Source: an uncultured Clostridia bacterium
GTDB lineage: Bacteria > Bacillota > Clostridia > UMGS1883
Reading direction: 5' to 3'
Length of the DNA: 10,511 nucleotides
NCBI GenBank assembly: GCA_947630525.1
Contig: CANRHW010000040.1
Location: 1 to 10,511 of the forward strand
Positions 1-7,262 of the stretch are shown here, piece after piece; positions within the stretch are counted from its first letter, which is position 1; each line of letters begins with the position of its first letter. Made by a program: the position numbers and the translations under genes. Below the pieces are notes generated by a model, which searched no databases, was not told the origin of the DNA, and saw nothing but the letters and a program-made list of their open reading frames with translations.

Positions 1-43
1 CCCGATAAATATGACGGAACTTGTTTCCGACATATTTATCGGG
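1..43. repeat. Long imperfect hairpin, possible terminator of an upstream gene
   Basis: Bases 1-13 are the exact reverse complement of bases 31-43, a 13-bp perfect stem. After an A/A mismatch (14/30) a second 5-bp stem (15-19 with 25-29) closes on a 5-base loop. No T-run follows on the + strand, so it is not a textbook rho-independent terminator in that direction. It could end transcription of a gene to the left, act in both directions, or be a dispersed palindromic repeat. The sequence before base 1 is not available, so the choice cannot be made here. Confidence 0.5.
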
Positions 44-46
44 GCT

Positions 47-59
47 ATGTGTAACACAT
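47..59. promoter_or_regulatory. Small palindrome, candidate operator
   Basis: The sequence ATGTGT-A-ACACAT is a perfect 6-bp inverted repeat around one central base. It lies about 45 bases upstream of the -35 box of the secreted propeller gene, a position where activators often bind. I do not recognise the site as that of a named regulator, so the role is inferred from symmetry and position alone. Confidence 0.3.
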
Positions 60-62
60 CTA

Positions 63-76
63 TTGTAAACCTACAA
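63..76. promoter_or_regulatory. Second small palindrome, candidate operator
   Basis: TTGTA-AACC-TACAA is a perfect 5-bp inverted repeat with a 4-base spacer. It begins 3 bases after the palindrome at 47-59, with centres about 16 bp apart. The half-sites recall the TTGTA/TACAA halves of some sugar-responsive repressor sites such as AraR, but the spacing differs from the AraR consensus, so no regulator is assigned. Confidence 0.3.
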
Positions 77-104
77 AAAATGACAAGTAAATTCTGAATA
101 AGTA

Positions 105-133
105 TTGACTTTTTTGGTGAAATGTTATATACT
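105..133 (+). promoter_or_regulatory. Sigma-A promoter of the secreted propeller gene
   Basis: TTGACT (105-110) and TATACT (128-133) are separated by exactly 17 bases. Each hexamer is one mismatch from the sigma-A consensus. An AT-rich stretch (77-104) upstream may act as an UP element. Transcription would start near base 140, giving a leader of about 27 bases that carries the ribosome binding site AGGAGGT (153-159), 7 bases before the ATG. Confidence 0.8.
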
Positions 134-166
134 ATGTTACAAGAATATTATCAGGAGGTAAATTAA

Positions 167-3100
167 ATGAAAACAAGGCGAATTATGGCCCTGCTCACGG
201 CGCTGGTAATGATACTGGCCGTTGTGCCGGGCGTAGCCATTGCGGCGGACAGCGCGGCAGACCCAAACACCGTTGTGGTCACATCTAATAAAACCATGAC
301 GGCAAATGTTGCCGATAAGGGGATTAATGGCGGCACAATAAATATTAATGGTCGCGACGCTAATTCCCTGTATGTCTATCATTCCAACTGGAACCAGAGG
401 AATGGCTATATGGGCTTTGATCTTACCAATGCTTTCAGTGACGAGCAGCTTTCCGATGCGCTTGCTGTAAAGAAGGCTACTGTTGAACTGAACTGCTTGG
501 ATGCTCTTACCATATTGGAGCCAACGGTTTCAATCGTTGCCATTGACAATACAAAATGGAAAGATGACGCCTATACCGCTCCGGAAGAGCTTGGTCTTCC
601 AAAATACAATAAATCCGGCACGGAGGTCACTTCTATACCCTCCGATATGGTAATATTGGACAAGGTTGATGTCAAAAGTGCGGGCACGTATAGTTTTGAT
701 GTAACAAAATATGTTGCAAATAATCTTGAAAAAATAGTTAAAGACGGCGTTTCGTTTGCGCTTATAAATGTTACTGAATCCATTGCTCATAGCGGAGAGA
801 TTGAAGTTCTTAAGGTGCTTTTTGAAGGTAAAAACGGCACGAAAAAGCCCACTCTTACCATAAATTTTGAAAAGCCCGCCAAGGTGTCTCTTGCGCTCAA
901 AGCAGGCAGTAAAACCCTTTATACCGAGAACCTTAAAAATATTTTCGTCGACGAAAAATATACTCCTGACGAGAGCAAGGCTCCCGAGTATCTTATCGCG
1001 GACGGAAAAATTTATACCCGCAGCGGAGATTTGCAGGAGGTCACCGTTAAAGACGGTATGACTGTTGAAGTAAAATATACCGAGGGCGCGAGCTTTTCCG
1101 GCGTGGCGATTGATGGCGGAATGGCTCCCATGCTGCCCGTAGAGCTTGCCGCCGTTAAGGATGAGGCGCTTACAACCGTGCCTGTTACATGGACGGCCGG
1201 CGCCGACGGCAAATATACCGCAAAGGCCGAGGGCCTGACGGCGAGCCTTACCGCCGACGTTAAGCTCTATGAAAACGAGTATACTCCCGCCGAATATTAT
1301 TGCAGCGGAACGTCAAGCTCCTCCAACTTCGGCTGGAAGACCGACGTAGCCAACCGTTACAATGGCGGCCATGTTATGTTTGAGGTGACTTTCGATACGA
1401 CAGGCGGTCAGGACAGACTCATTTCATACGGCAACGCCTCCGTTGGCAGCTTTAACGGCGTAGGCCCTGTCGTACGCTATCTTAATGCGGATAAATTTGA
1501 GTATTACAGCGACGGAGCATGGTATGCGAGCGACGTTCCCTGCGTTGCCGGTAAAACATACACTATCCGCACTATTGTAGATATGGACGCCCGTACCTAT
1601 GAAATGTATGTGGCGGAGGAGGGCAGCGCCGACGTTAAGATGCTCACTCCCGGCTCTGTCGGTTTCCGTAATCCGTACCTTAATTACATAGATCGCTTCT
1701 TCTTCCATGGCGGAGACCTTAAAGCAGGTACGCAGGGCGATCCGAACGGCTGCGACAAAGAGGTTATTAAATCGCATAAAGAAGTCTGGATGGACGGCTT
1801 TGTAAATATCACCGAAACTTTCACCTGCGGCGATGTTAAGATTGAAGAACCCAAGTCTTTCAAGTGGGCCGTGGGTAAGGAATATATCGACAGCGGCGCT
1901 CCCGCCTACAAAAAAATCGGTGACGACCTCTATGTCCGTCAGGATACGCGCAACACTCCGTCTATAACCACGGACAAGGACGAGACGCTTGCGGTCAAGT
2001 ATGACAAGGCGGAATGCGTAACTCCCGTTGAGGCCGAAGCCTATGCCGTCGTGGGCGATTCGATAGTTCTGCCGGCCCAGGCGAACGTTAAATTTACCAA
2101 CGGTCAGTCCCTCCCGTTCGCGGTTGAATGGGATGAGGACGGCGGAGTTGCATCCGAAGCCGGCACTTCGACCATCACCGGTACCGTTACCGAGTTTAAT
2201 GTTCCCGCCAATTGTAAGGTTACCGTGAAGGAGCTTGAACCTGATGACAAATCGGAACTGGGCAAGGTCACCGTTGCAACCAACAACGGCGGCTGGAACT
2301 GGTATGTTGAGCCCAGCGGCACGCACATAGAACCCGGCGACGAGCTTGCCCAGCGGTATGAGGGCAAGTTAAAGGACATTGACGGCAAGCCGATTACTTA
2401 CTCCAGCAATAACGGTCATGTGTTTGCGAATGACAAGACCTATATGGGCTGGGTAGAGGACGGCGGCGACATCGTTGTTGCCGAGTATGACCATAATAAC
2501 AATAAGTACACCCGTAAGGTCATTCACGAAAAGCTTGAAAGTGACGACCATAATAACCCCGCCGTAGTAATTTTGCCCGACGGACGCATTATGGCTGTTT
2601 ACTCCATGCATACCAACGAGCCTTATATGTACTTCCGTGTTTCTAAGAAGGCCGAGGACATCTCTGAGTGGAACCCCGAGCAGTACTACTATTGCTATAC
2701 GAAAAATGACATGGAGGATACCCACGAGTATAACGCTACTTACCCCACGGTATTCATGGTTCATGACGATATGGGTATCGAGGGCAATGACGTTATTTAT
2801 ATAGGCTGGAGAGGCGTACACTGGAAGCCCACCATGGCTAAATTCCCCATGCCTGACGAAAACGGCCAGTTCTTCGTTGAGGGCGGAGATCATGTGCCCG
2901 GCGTTGTCGAACCGGTCATGGGTCAGACTCAGGTAGCCAATACCTCCTACAGCAGCTATGACGACGGCGGCCGCGCAGACACTATTCGCCGGCCCTACAC
3001 AAAATATGACTACGATGCTGAGCGCAATAAGATTTATATAACCTACACCGCCAACCACCCCGATAACGACAAGCGTAATCACATTTACTATATGTACCTT

Positions 3101-5665
3101 AGTATAGAGGACCAGGGCATTTACACCGCAAAGGACCATTATCTTCAGCCCCTGCCCTTTGAAAATCAGGCGAAGTACAAGAGCGAGGGCGCGAACGGTA
3201 CTACCGGGCAGTGGGGCGTGCTTACCGTACCTCTGCATGATGTATACCCCGAACTTGTTGTGTTTGACGCCAGCCAGCTTCTTGAAAACTACAGGGCGTT
3301 TACTGATTATGACGGCGGAAGCGAGGAGCGCCGCGGCTGGACCTGGGATATATCCCACAACGAAAAGGGCGAGCCATGCATCGTTTATGTTGATATCACG
3401 GCCACCGGGCCCGGGCCCAACAATTCAATGCCGACGAAATATGTCGGCGAATCAAACGGCAATTCCCGCAGTCACCACTATTACTATTATGCCCGTTGGG
3501 ATAAGGACACCGAGCAGTGGGTGACCACCTATCTGGCATACGGCGGAAAGTGGTTCCACCAGAACGCCACTCAGGAGCGCTGCTACAGCGGCGGCCTCAC
3601 CTTTGACCACAACGCTAAAAACGCCAACGTTATATACCTCTCCCTGCCCACTGAAGGAAAATACGGCAATGTGTTTGAGATATACCGTTGGGAGAGCGAC
3701 GATAACGGCGCAACTTGGACGAAGCGTCAGGCTATCACACAGGATTCTCCCGTGCCCAACGCCCGGCCCAACGCCATCTATAACTATAAGATGGATAGCG
3801 AGACCAACGAGAACCTCGGTCCCAGACTGCTGTGGATAAGCGGCGAATACCGTTACTGGATGAACTACGAGTACAAGACCGGCGTTAAGACCGACTTTGT
3901 GGGAGAAGGCTTCGTAACTCAGGACGATCCTGACATGTTTACCGACGCCGCTCTTAAACTTGGCGATACTGAAATCACAACCCTGCCCGTAGGGCCCAAT
4001 ACCGTTACCGGCGAGTTCTATACAACGAATATATCCATTGGCGACGGCAACGCCATGTTCGCGTTGGCGCACTATAACAAGGATAATCAACTTATAAGCG
4101 TTAAAACTGAGGAAGTTGTTATCCCCGCCCGCAGCGTACCGCAGACCGGCGTTCCCGGTGCGGACAGGGACGAAAGCAGAGATAACAAGCTCTCTGCCAT
4201 GGGCGAAAAACAGGTGGTAACGCCTATAACCTATGAGGCCGATTTCAAGGAGGGCGACACAGTTAAGCTCTTTGCCTGGAATATGGGCGTTGAGCATAAA
4301 CAGTCTTCCATTATCAGCATTCCCTGTGAAGTGTCTACCAACGGCAGCAAATATCTGTATGCCGAAGACTTCACCTACGAGGGCGAGGATAAGCTCAAGC
4401 TTGACAGCGAGGGCAACAATTTCAATGGCTGGATCGGCAAGGGATATAACAGCAGCGGCAGCGTCGAAATGAACGACGGTTTCTATTCTGCCGTTACAAA
4501 GACCGTATTCGGCAATTCCGGCCTCCACCTGTACAGGGTATCCGGCAGCCAAGACGGTCAGGGAATAATGGCTTCTCACAAGCTTCCCTCGACTGACGGT
4601 AAGGACTTTACCCTTGAATTTACCATGCGCTATATAAACGAAATGTCCTGGCAAAATATCCAGAACGGCGGATTTACTCTGTCCCATGGCGTTCCCACAA
4701 AGATTGGCGACACTGAAAATCCCAGCGCCATTCAGATACGGCATCAGGCCTACGGCAACGGCGGTTGGAATGAAAACGGACGCAACAACGTTATTCAGTC
4801 CCGTAATTCCGTAGCCTTTGACGGAGGCAGTGTGGGTACAATTGGGCAGTTCGCGGATATTTCAAGACACGACGGAATGAACGATCCCGACCGGTTTGAC
4901 GTTCTTGACTATCATAAGCCCAAGGGAACGGGCGGCGACGGCAATGCCCGATATGACAAAGTTGATGAGGTATACATCCATGACTATAATGACGGTATTA
5001 TGGACGGCGCTCTCTTCAACGTAAAGGTAAATGTGCATCCCTCGGCACAGATGGCGGAAATATCCGTATTTGACGGCTACCGTACGATAGAATCCGCAGT
5101 TCCGTTCAACACCGCCGCTAACGTTGATTGGGATGCCAACCCGATAGACACCATTACTTTCTCTATCGGTCAGGAAAGATGGGGCGAAATATATATTGAT
5201 AATCTCCGTATGTATCTCACTCCCACCGAGGATAACAAGCTTAAGCCTGTTGAATTGGCGCCTGCCGGGGGCGGTGCAATGACCATTGGCACCAAGTGGC
5301 AAATGCTGCCCATTGACAACGCCTATGTATTCTTCAATTCCAAGGGCGAAGTCATAGAGGTTGGGAGCCAGAAGACAGAGGTTAACTCATCTGTTGGCAC
5401 ATGGACCTTTAATGGCGGCGGCAATCAGAAGTGGATTATCGAGGAGGCTGCCGGCGGCTATTACCTAAAAGGCGTGCAGAGCAATCTTTATCTAAACGTT
5501 AACGATGCCGGCGCTACGACCCTGCAAAACAAAGAGAACGCCACGGTATTTACCATAACCGAGACCAATGAAGCTGCGTCGGCAGTCGTCCTCCAGATAG
5601 TTGAAATGATAGAGGACGGCACCTACGAGGCTACTATGGACGCCATAATTGACGATGAGGAATGA
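167..5665 (+). CDS. Secreted multidomain BNR_4 beta-propeller protein, PL24/PL25 ulvan-lyase-like
   Basis: This 1832-residue exported protein probably cleaves or binds an acidic polysaccharide outside the cell. Seen: AGGAGGT 7 bases before ATG; signal peptide 1-26 (basic MKTRR, hydrophobic core, AIA cleavage site); CBM96/DNRLRE-like module about 28-235; small beta plus Ig-like (Big_4-like) unit 236-374; LamG-like module 375-562; second beta plus Ig-like unit 563-693; propeller about 695-1245; beta domain 1245-1390; second LamG-like module 1397-1688; ricin-type lectin-like module 1697-1795 with NQKW at 1753-1756; acidic tail. Propeller marks are DDHNNP (H795), YSMH (H815), TYP (Y859), GWRG (R882), WTWD (1058-1061), SHHYYYYARW (H1103, H1104), WFHQN (H1131), YSGG from Y1140, and Asp-box S1177-W1184. 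Known of the family: PL24/PL25 lyases use two His about 20 apart, a Tyr and an Arg. Inference: a lyase on a uronic-acid/rhamnose-type glycan. It may instead be a hydrolase or only a binding protein. No LPXTG, SLH or dockerin is visible. Fold assignment is firmer than substrate. Confidence 0.85.
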   Translation: MKTRRIMALLTALVMILAVVPGVAIAADSAADPNTVVVTSNKTMTANVADKGINGGTININGRDANSLYVYHSNWNQRNGYMGFDLTNAFSDEQLSDALAVKKATVELNCLDALTILEPTVSIVAIDNTKWKDDAYTAPEELGLPKYNKSGTEVTSIPSDMVILDKVDVKSAGTYSFDVTKYVANNLEKIVKDGVSFALINVTESIAHSGEIEVLKVLFEGKNGTKKPTLTINFEKPAKVSLALKAGSKTLYTENLKNIFVDEKYTPDESKAPEYLIADGKIYTRSGDLQEVTVKDGMTVEVKYTEGASFSGVAIDGGMAPMLPVELAAVKDEALTTVPVTWTAGADGKYTAKAEGLTASLTADVKLYENEYTPAEYYCSGTSSSSNFGWKTDVANRYNGGHVMFEVTFDTTGGQDRLISYGNASVGSFNGVGPVVRYLNADKFEYYSDGAWYASDVPCVAGKTYTIRTIVDMDARTYEMYVAEEGSADVKMLTPGSVGFRNPYLNYIDRFFFHGGDLKAGTQGDPNGCDKEVIKSHKEVWMDGFVNITETFTCGDVKIEEPKSFKWAVGKEYIDSGAPAYKKIGDDLYVRQDTRNTPSITTDKDETLAVKYDKAECVTPVEAEAYAVVGDSIVLPAQANVKFTNGQSLPFAVEWDEDGGVASEAGTSTITGTVTEFNVPANCKVTVKELEPDDKSELGKVTVATNNGGWNWYVEPSGTHIEPGDELAQRYEGKLKDIDGKPITYSSNNGHVFANDKTYMGWVEDGGDIVVAEYDHNNNKYTRKVIHEKLESDDHNNPAVVILPDGRIMAVYSMHTNEPYMYFRVSKKAEDISEWNPEQYYYCYTKNDMEDTHEYNATYPTVFMVHDDMGIEGNDVIYIGWRGVHWKPTMAKFPMPDENGQFFVEGGDHVPGVVEPVMGQTQVANTSYSSYDDGGRADTIRRPYTKYDYDAERNKIYITYTANHPDNDKRNHIYYMYLSIEDQGIYTAKDHYLQPLPFENQAKYKSEGANGTTGQWGVLTVPLHDVYPELVVFDASQLLENYRAFTDYDGGSEERRGWTWDISHNEKGEPCIVYVDITATGPGPNNSMPTKYVGESNGNSRSHHYYYYARWDKDTEQWVTTYLAYGGKWFHQNATQERCYSGGLTFDHNAKNANVIYLSLPTEGKYGNVFEIYRWESDDNGATWTKRQAITQDSPVPNARPNAIYNYKMDSETNENLGPRLLWISGEYRYWMNYEYKTGVKTDFVGEGFVTQDDPDMFTDAALKLGDTEITTLPVGPNTVTGEFYTTNISIGDGNAMFALAHYNKDNQLISVKTEEVVIPARSVPQTGVPGADRDESRDNKLSAMGEKQVVTPITYEADFKEGDTVKLFAWNMGVEHKQSSIISIPCEVSTNGSKYLYAEDFTYEGEDKLKLDSEGNNFNGWIGKGYNSSGSVEMNDGFYSAVTKTVFGNSGLHLYRVSGSQDGQGIMASHKLPSTDGKDFTLEFTMRYINEMSWQNIQNGGFTLSHGVPTKIGDTENPSAIQIRHQAYGNGGWNENGRNNVIQSRNSVAFDGGSVGTIGQFADISRHDGMNDPDRFDVLDYHKPKGTGGDGNARYDKVDEVYIHDYNDGIMDGALFNVKVNVHPSAQMAEISVFDGYRTIESAVPFNTAANVDWDANPIDTITFSIGQERWGEIYIDNLRMYLTPTEDNKLKPVELAPAGGGAMTIGTKWQMLPIDNAYVFFNSKGEVIEVGSQKTEVNSSVGTWTFNGGGNQKWIIEEAAGGYYLKGVQSNLYLNVNDAGATTLQNKENATVFTITETNEAASAVVLQIVEMIEDGTYEATMDAIIDDEE

Positions 5666-5699
5666 TTTCCGCTTGAATTGTAAATACTAAACAAAACCA

Positions 5700-5725
5700 A
5701 GGGGCGAACGGTTTCGTTCGCCCCT
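5700..5725. terminator. Hairpin after the propeller gene, putative terminator
   Basis: An 11-bp perfect GC-rich stem (5700-5710 with 5715-5725) closes on a GTTT loop, 34 bases after the stop codon. No T-run follows on the + strand. Read on the - strand it is followed by a T-rich stretch (complement of 5686-5699). Position argues for a terminator of the preceding gene, but it could also lie in the leader of the next gene, whose start is only 29 bases away. Confidence 0.55.
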
Positions 5726-5754
5726 AACCAATATTTGTCTGAGGATGTGTTTGT

Positions 5755-6336
5755 TTGAAGATATGTGTGTTCGGCGCAGCATCTCCCACCATTGACGCCG
5801 CTTATATCGAAACAGTTGAAAATATGGGCCAGTTCATTGCCCAAAGAGGACACGAGCTTGTGTTCGGCGCCGGCGCCAACGGCCTTATGGGCGCGGCTGC
5901 CAGGGGAGTACGCCGGGGCGGGGGCCGTATATTCGGCGCTATCCCCAAGTTTTTTGAGGAAAATAATATTGAAGAAATATACTATGACTGCGATGAGCTT
6001 TTTTTTACCGAAACCATGCACGAGCGCAAGACCCTGATGGAGGAAAAGGCCGACGCCTTTATCATTGTTCCCGGCGGTATCGGCACATATGAAGAAATGT
6101 TTGAGATACTTACTCTCAAACAGCTTGGCCGTCTTAACAAAAACATAGTTATGCTCAATTTCAACGGCTTTTACAACGATATGCTTGCCGCTCTTGACCG
6201 CGCTATAGCACGGGGGTTTGTGACGGACAAGTGCCGCAGTCTTTTCCGCCGTACCGATGATTATAGGGAAGCGGTGCTCCTTGCCGAGTCCGCCGAGACT
6301 GAGCGTTATCACGTGAGCGAGCTCAAAAAGGGATAA
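5755..6336 (+). CDS. LOG-family (TIGR00730) nucleoside 5'-monophosphate phosphoribohydrolase-like protein
   Basis: This family, named after the plant LONELY GUY enzyme, releases the base from a nucleoside 5'-monophosphate; plant and some bacterial members activate cytokinins, while the role in most Firmicutes is unsettled. The 193-residue Rossmann-fold protein shows the defining PGGIGTYEE motif (106-114), the upstream HERK (89-92) with the conserved Arg-Lys, and a glycine-rich N-terminal nucleotide loop containing GANGLMG. Length is normal. The TTG start is chosen because MKICVF matches the usual family N-terminus; GAGG at 5741-5744 is a modest ribosome binding site 10 bases upstream. The ATG at 5765 is in another frame. 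The gene sits alone between two hairpins, with no clear promoter of its own. Cytosolic. Older annotations call such proteins lysine decarboxylases, which the motif does not support. Confidence 0.88.
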   Translation: MKICVFGAASPTIDAAYIETVENMGQFIAQRGHELVFGAGANGLMGAAARGVRRGGGRIFGAIPKFFEENNIEEIYYDCDELFFTETMHERKTLMEEKADAFIIVPGGIGTYEEMFEILTLKQLGRLNKNIVMLNFNGFYNDMLAALDRAIARGFVTDKCRSLFRRTDDYREAVLLAESAETERYHVSELKKG

Positions 6337-6340
6337 ATTG

Positions 6341-6388
6341 AAAATGGGGCTGTCCGCGCGGTCAGTTCCATTTTTATGTTTTTTCTTT
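6341..6388 (+). terminator. Intrinsic terminator after the LOG-family gene
   Basis: Bases 6341-6352 pair with 6363-6374 in a 12-bp stem with two G-U pairs; the 10-base loop region can form a small inner CC/GG stem. A T-rich run (6371-6388) follows directly. This is the most canonical terminator in the window and separates the LOG gene from the downstream operon. Confidence 0.75.
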
Positions 6389-6411
6389 ATAATTATTTTT
6401 CGAGATTTTTA

Positions 6412-6440
6412 TTGCACAAATTATTATTTTGTGGTATGAT
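6412..6440 (+). promoter_or_regulatory. Sigma-A promoter of the six-gene operon
   Basis: TTGCAC (6412-6417) and TATGAT (6435-6440) are 17 bases apart, and TG at 6432-6433 gives an extended -10. Transcription would start near 6447, leaving a leader of about 23 bases that contains AGGAGG (6456-6461), 8 bases before the glycosyltransferase ATG. No other convincing promoter is seen between here and the window end. Confidence 0.75.
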
Positions 6441-6469
6441 AAAAAGAGATGCTTTAGGAGGAACGCTAC

Positions 6470-7198
6470 ATGAATGATATTGTAAATATTCTTGGCGCCA
6501 ATATACATATGGTCACTATGGACGAGGCTCGCCGCCAGGCGCTTGCGTTGATGGAAACGCCGGAATGCAGCGTACTTTATACGCCCAATTCCGAAATTAT
6601 ATTATATGCTTCAAATAACCCGGATTTTATGGAAAAGCTAAACAGCGCCGACCTGACTATAGCGGACGGTATCGGCGTGGTCTATGCGGCAAAAATGCTG
6701 CATAAGCCTTTAAAAGAGCGCGTAGCCGGCTTTGATTTGATATGTCTGCTGTTTAAGGATATGGCCGCCGCCGGGAAGTCGGTGTTCCTTTTCGGCAGCA
6801 AACCCGGGGTAGCCGAAAAGGCCGGCAGCGTCCTGACCGAAAGATATCCCGGCTTAGTCATTGCGGGGACGGCGGACGGATATTTTAAGGACGATAAGCC
6901 GATAATCGAAAAAATAAATGCGGCTCGGCCAGATTTACTTATGGTTTGTCTGGGATTTCCCAAGCAGGAGGAATGGATATATAACAACCGTTCCAAGCTT
7001 GACGCCGGATTGATGATAGGCGCGGGCGGAAGTCTTGACGTATTCGCCGGGACGGTGCTCCGCGCGCCGAAGTTTTACTGCGACCACGGACTGGAATGGC
7101 TGTACCGTCTTATCAAGCAGCCATGGCGGTTCGTAAGGATGCTTGCGCTGCCAAAGTTCGCAATAAAGGTATTTTTCAAGGGCAAGAGATATAAGTAA
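6470..7198 (+). CDS. WecG/TagA/CpsF family glycosyltransferase (GT26)
   Basis: GT26 enzymes add the second sugar to an undecaprenyl-diphosphate-linked sugar at the inner face of the membrane: TagA adds ManNAc to GlcNAc-PP-undecaprenol for wall teichoic acid, WecG adds ManNAcA in enterobacterial common antigen. The 242-residue protein has the family's usual length and order: YTPNSEI (T38), ADGIGVV (D66), FLFGSKPG, a nucleotide-sugar region with CLGFPKQEEW, GAGGSLDVFAG, and a basic/aromatic C-terminal tail after GLEWLYRL that matches the membrane-contacting appendage. T38 and D66 correspond to the Thr and Asp reported as functionally important in Thermoanaerobacter TagA (T37, D65). AGGAGG lies 8 bases before the ATG. 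It is first in the operon and no other teichoic acid gene is in view, so the acceptor and sugar cannot be assigned. The family is near certain; ManNAc transfer is the likeliest reaction. Confidence 0.92.
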   Translation: MNDIVNILGANIHMVTMDEARRQALALMETPECSVLYTPNSEIILYASNNPDFMEKLNSADLTIADGIGVVYAAKMLHKPLKERVAGFDLICLLFKDMAAAGKSVFLFGSKPGVAEKAGSVLTERYPGLVIAGTADGYFKDDKPIIEKINAARPDLLMVCLGFPKQEEWIYNNRSKLDAGLMIGAGGSLDVFAGTVLRAPKFYCDHGLEWLYRLIKQPWRFVRMLALPKFAIKVFFKGKRYK

Positions 7199-7262
7199 GC
7201 GAAATATTCCCGCGCATTTGCGGTGGCCTTCGGCCTTTATTGAAAAATCACAGGAGGACTAT

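Noticed and set aside
3430..3448. GCCGAC/GTCGGC inverted repeat inside the propeller gene
   Set aside because: A 6-bp stem in mid-gene with no T-run; likely chance in coding sequence.
3677..3720. GH33 sialidase, suggested by the Asp-box S1177-W1184
   Set aside because: Only one clear Asp-box is found, and the HNNP, YP and WRG motifs fit BNR_4 lyase-like propellers better than a sialidase Arg triad with its FRIP motif, which I do not see.
3452..4744. A 430-codon open frame on the - strand, with others at 1424-2326 and 2369-3358
   Set aside because: They lie entirely opposite the propeller gene, have no ribosome binding site or family-like motifs that I can see, and are explained by its codon bias leaving few stops on the other strand.
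7218..7262. An upstream extension of the thymidylate kinase reading frame
   Set aside because: It lacks a ribosome binding site, while AGGAGG sits correctly before ATG 7263 and the family N-terminus begins there.
7199..7262. Possible terminator or promoter between the glycosyltransferase and tmk
   Set aside because: Only two 4-bp stems with short loops and no -35/-10 pair are seen; the genes are better read as one operon.
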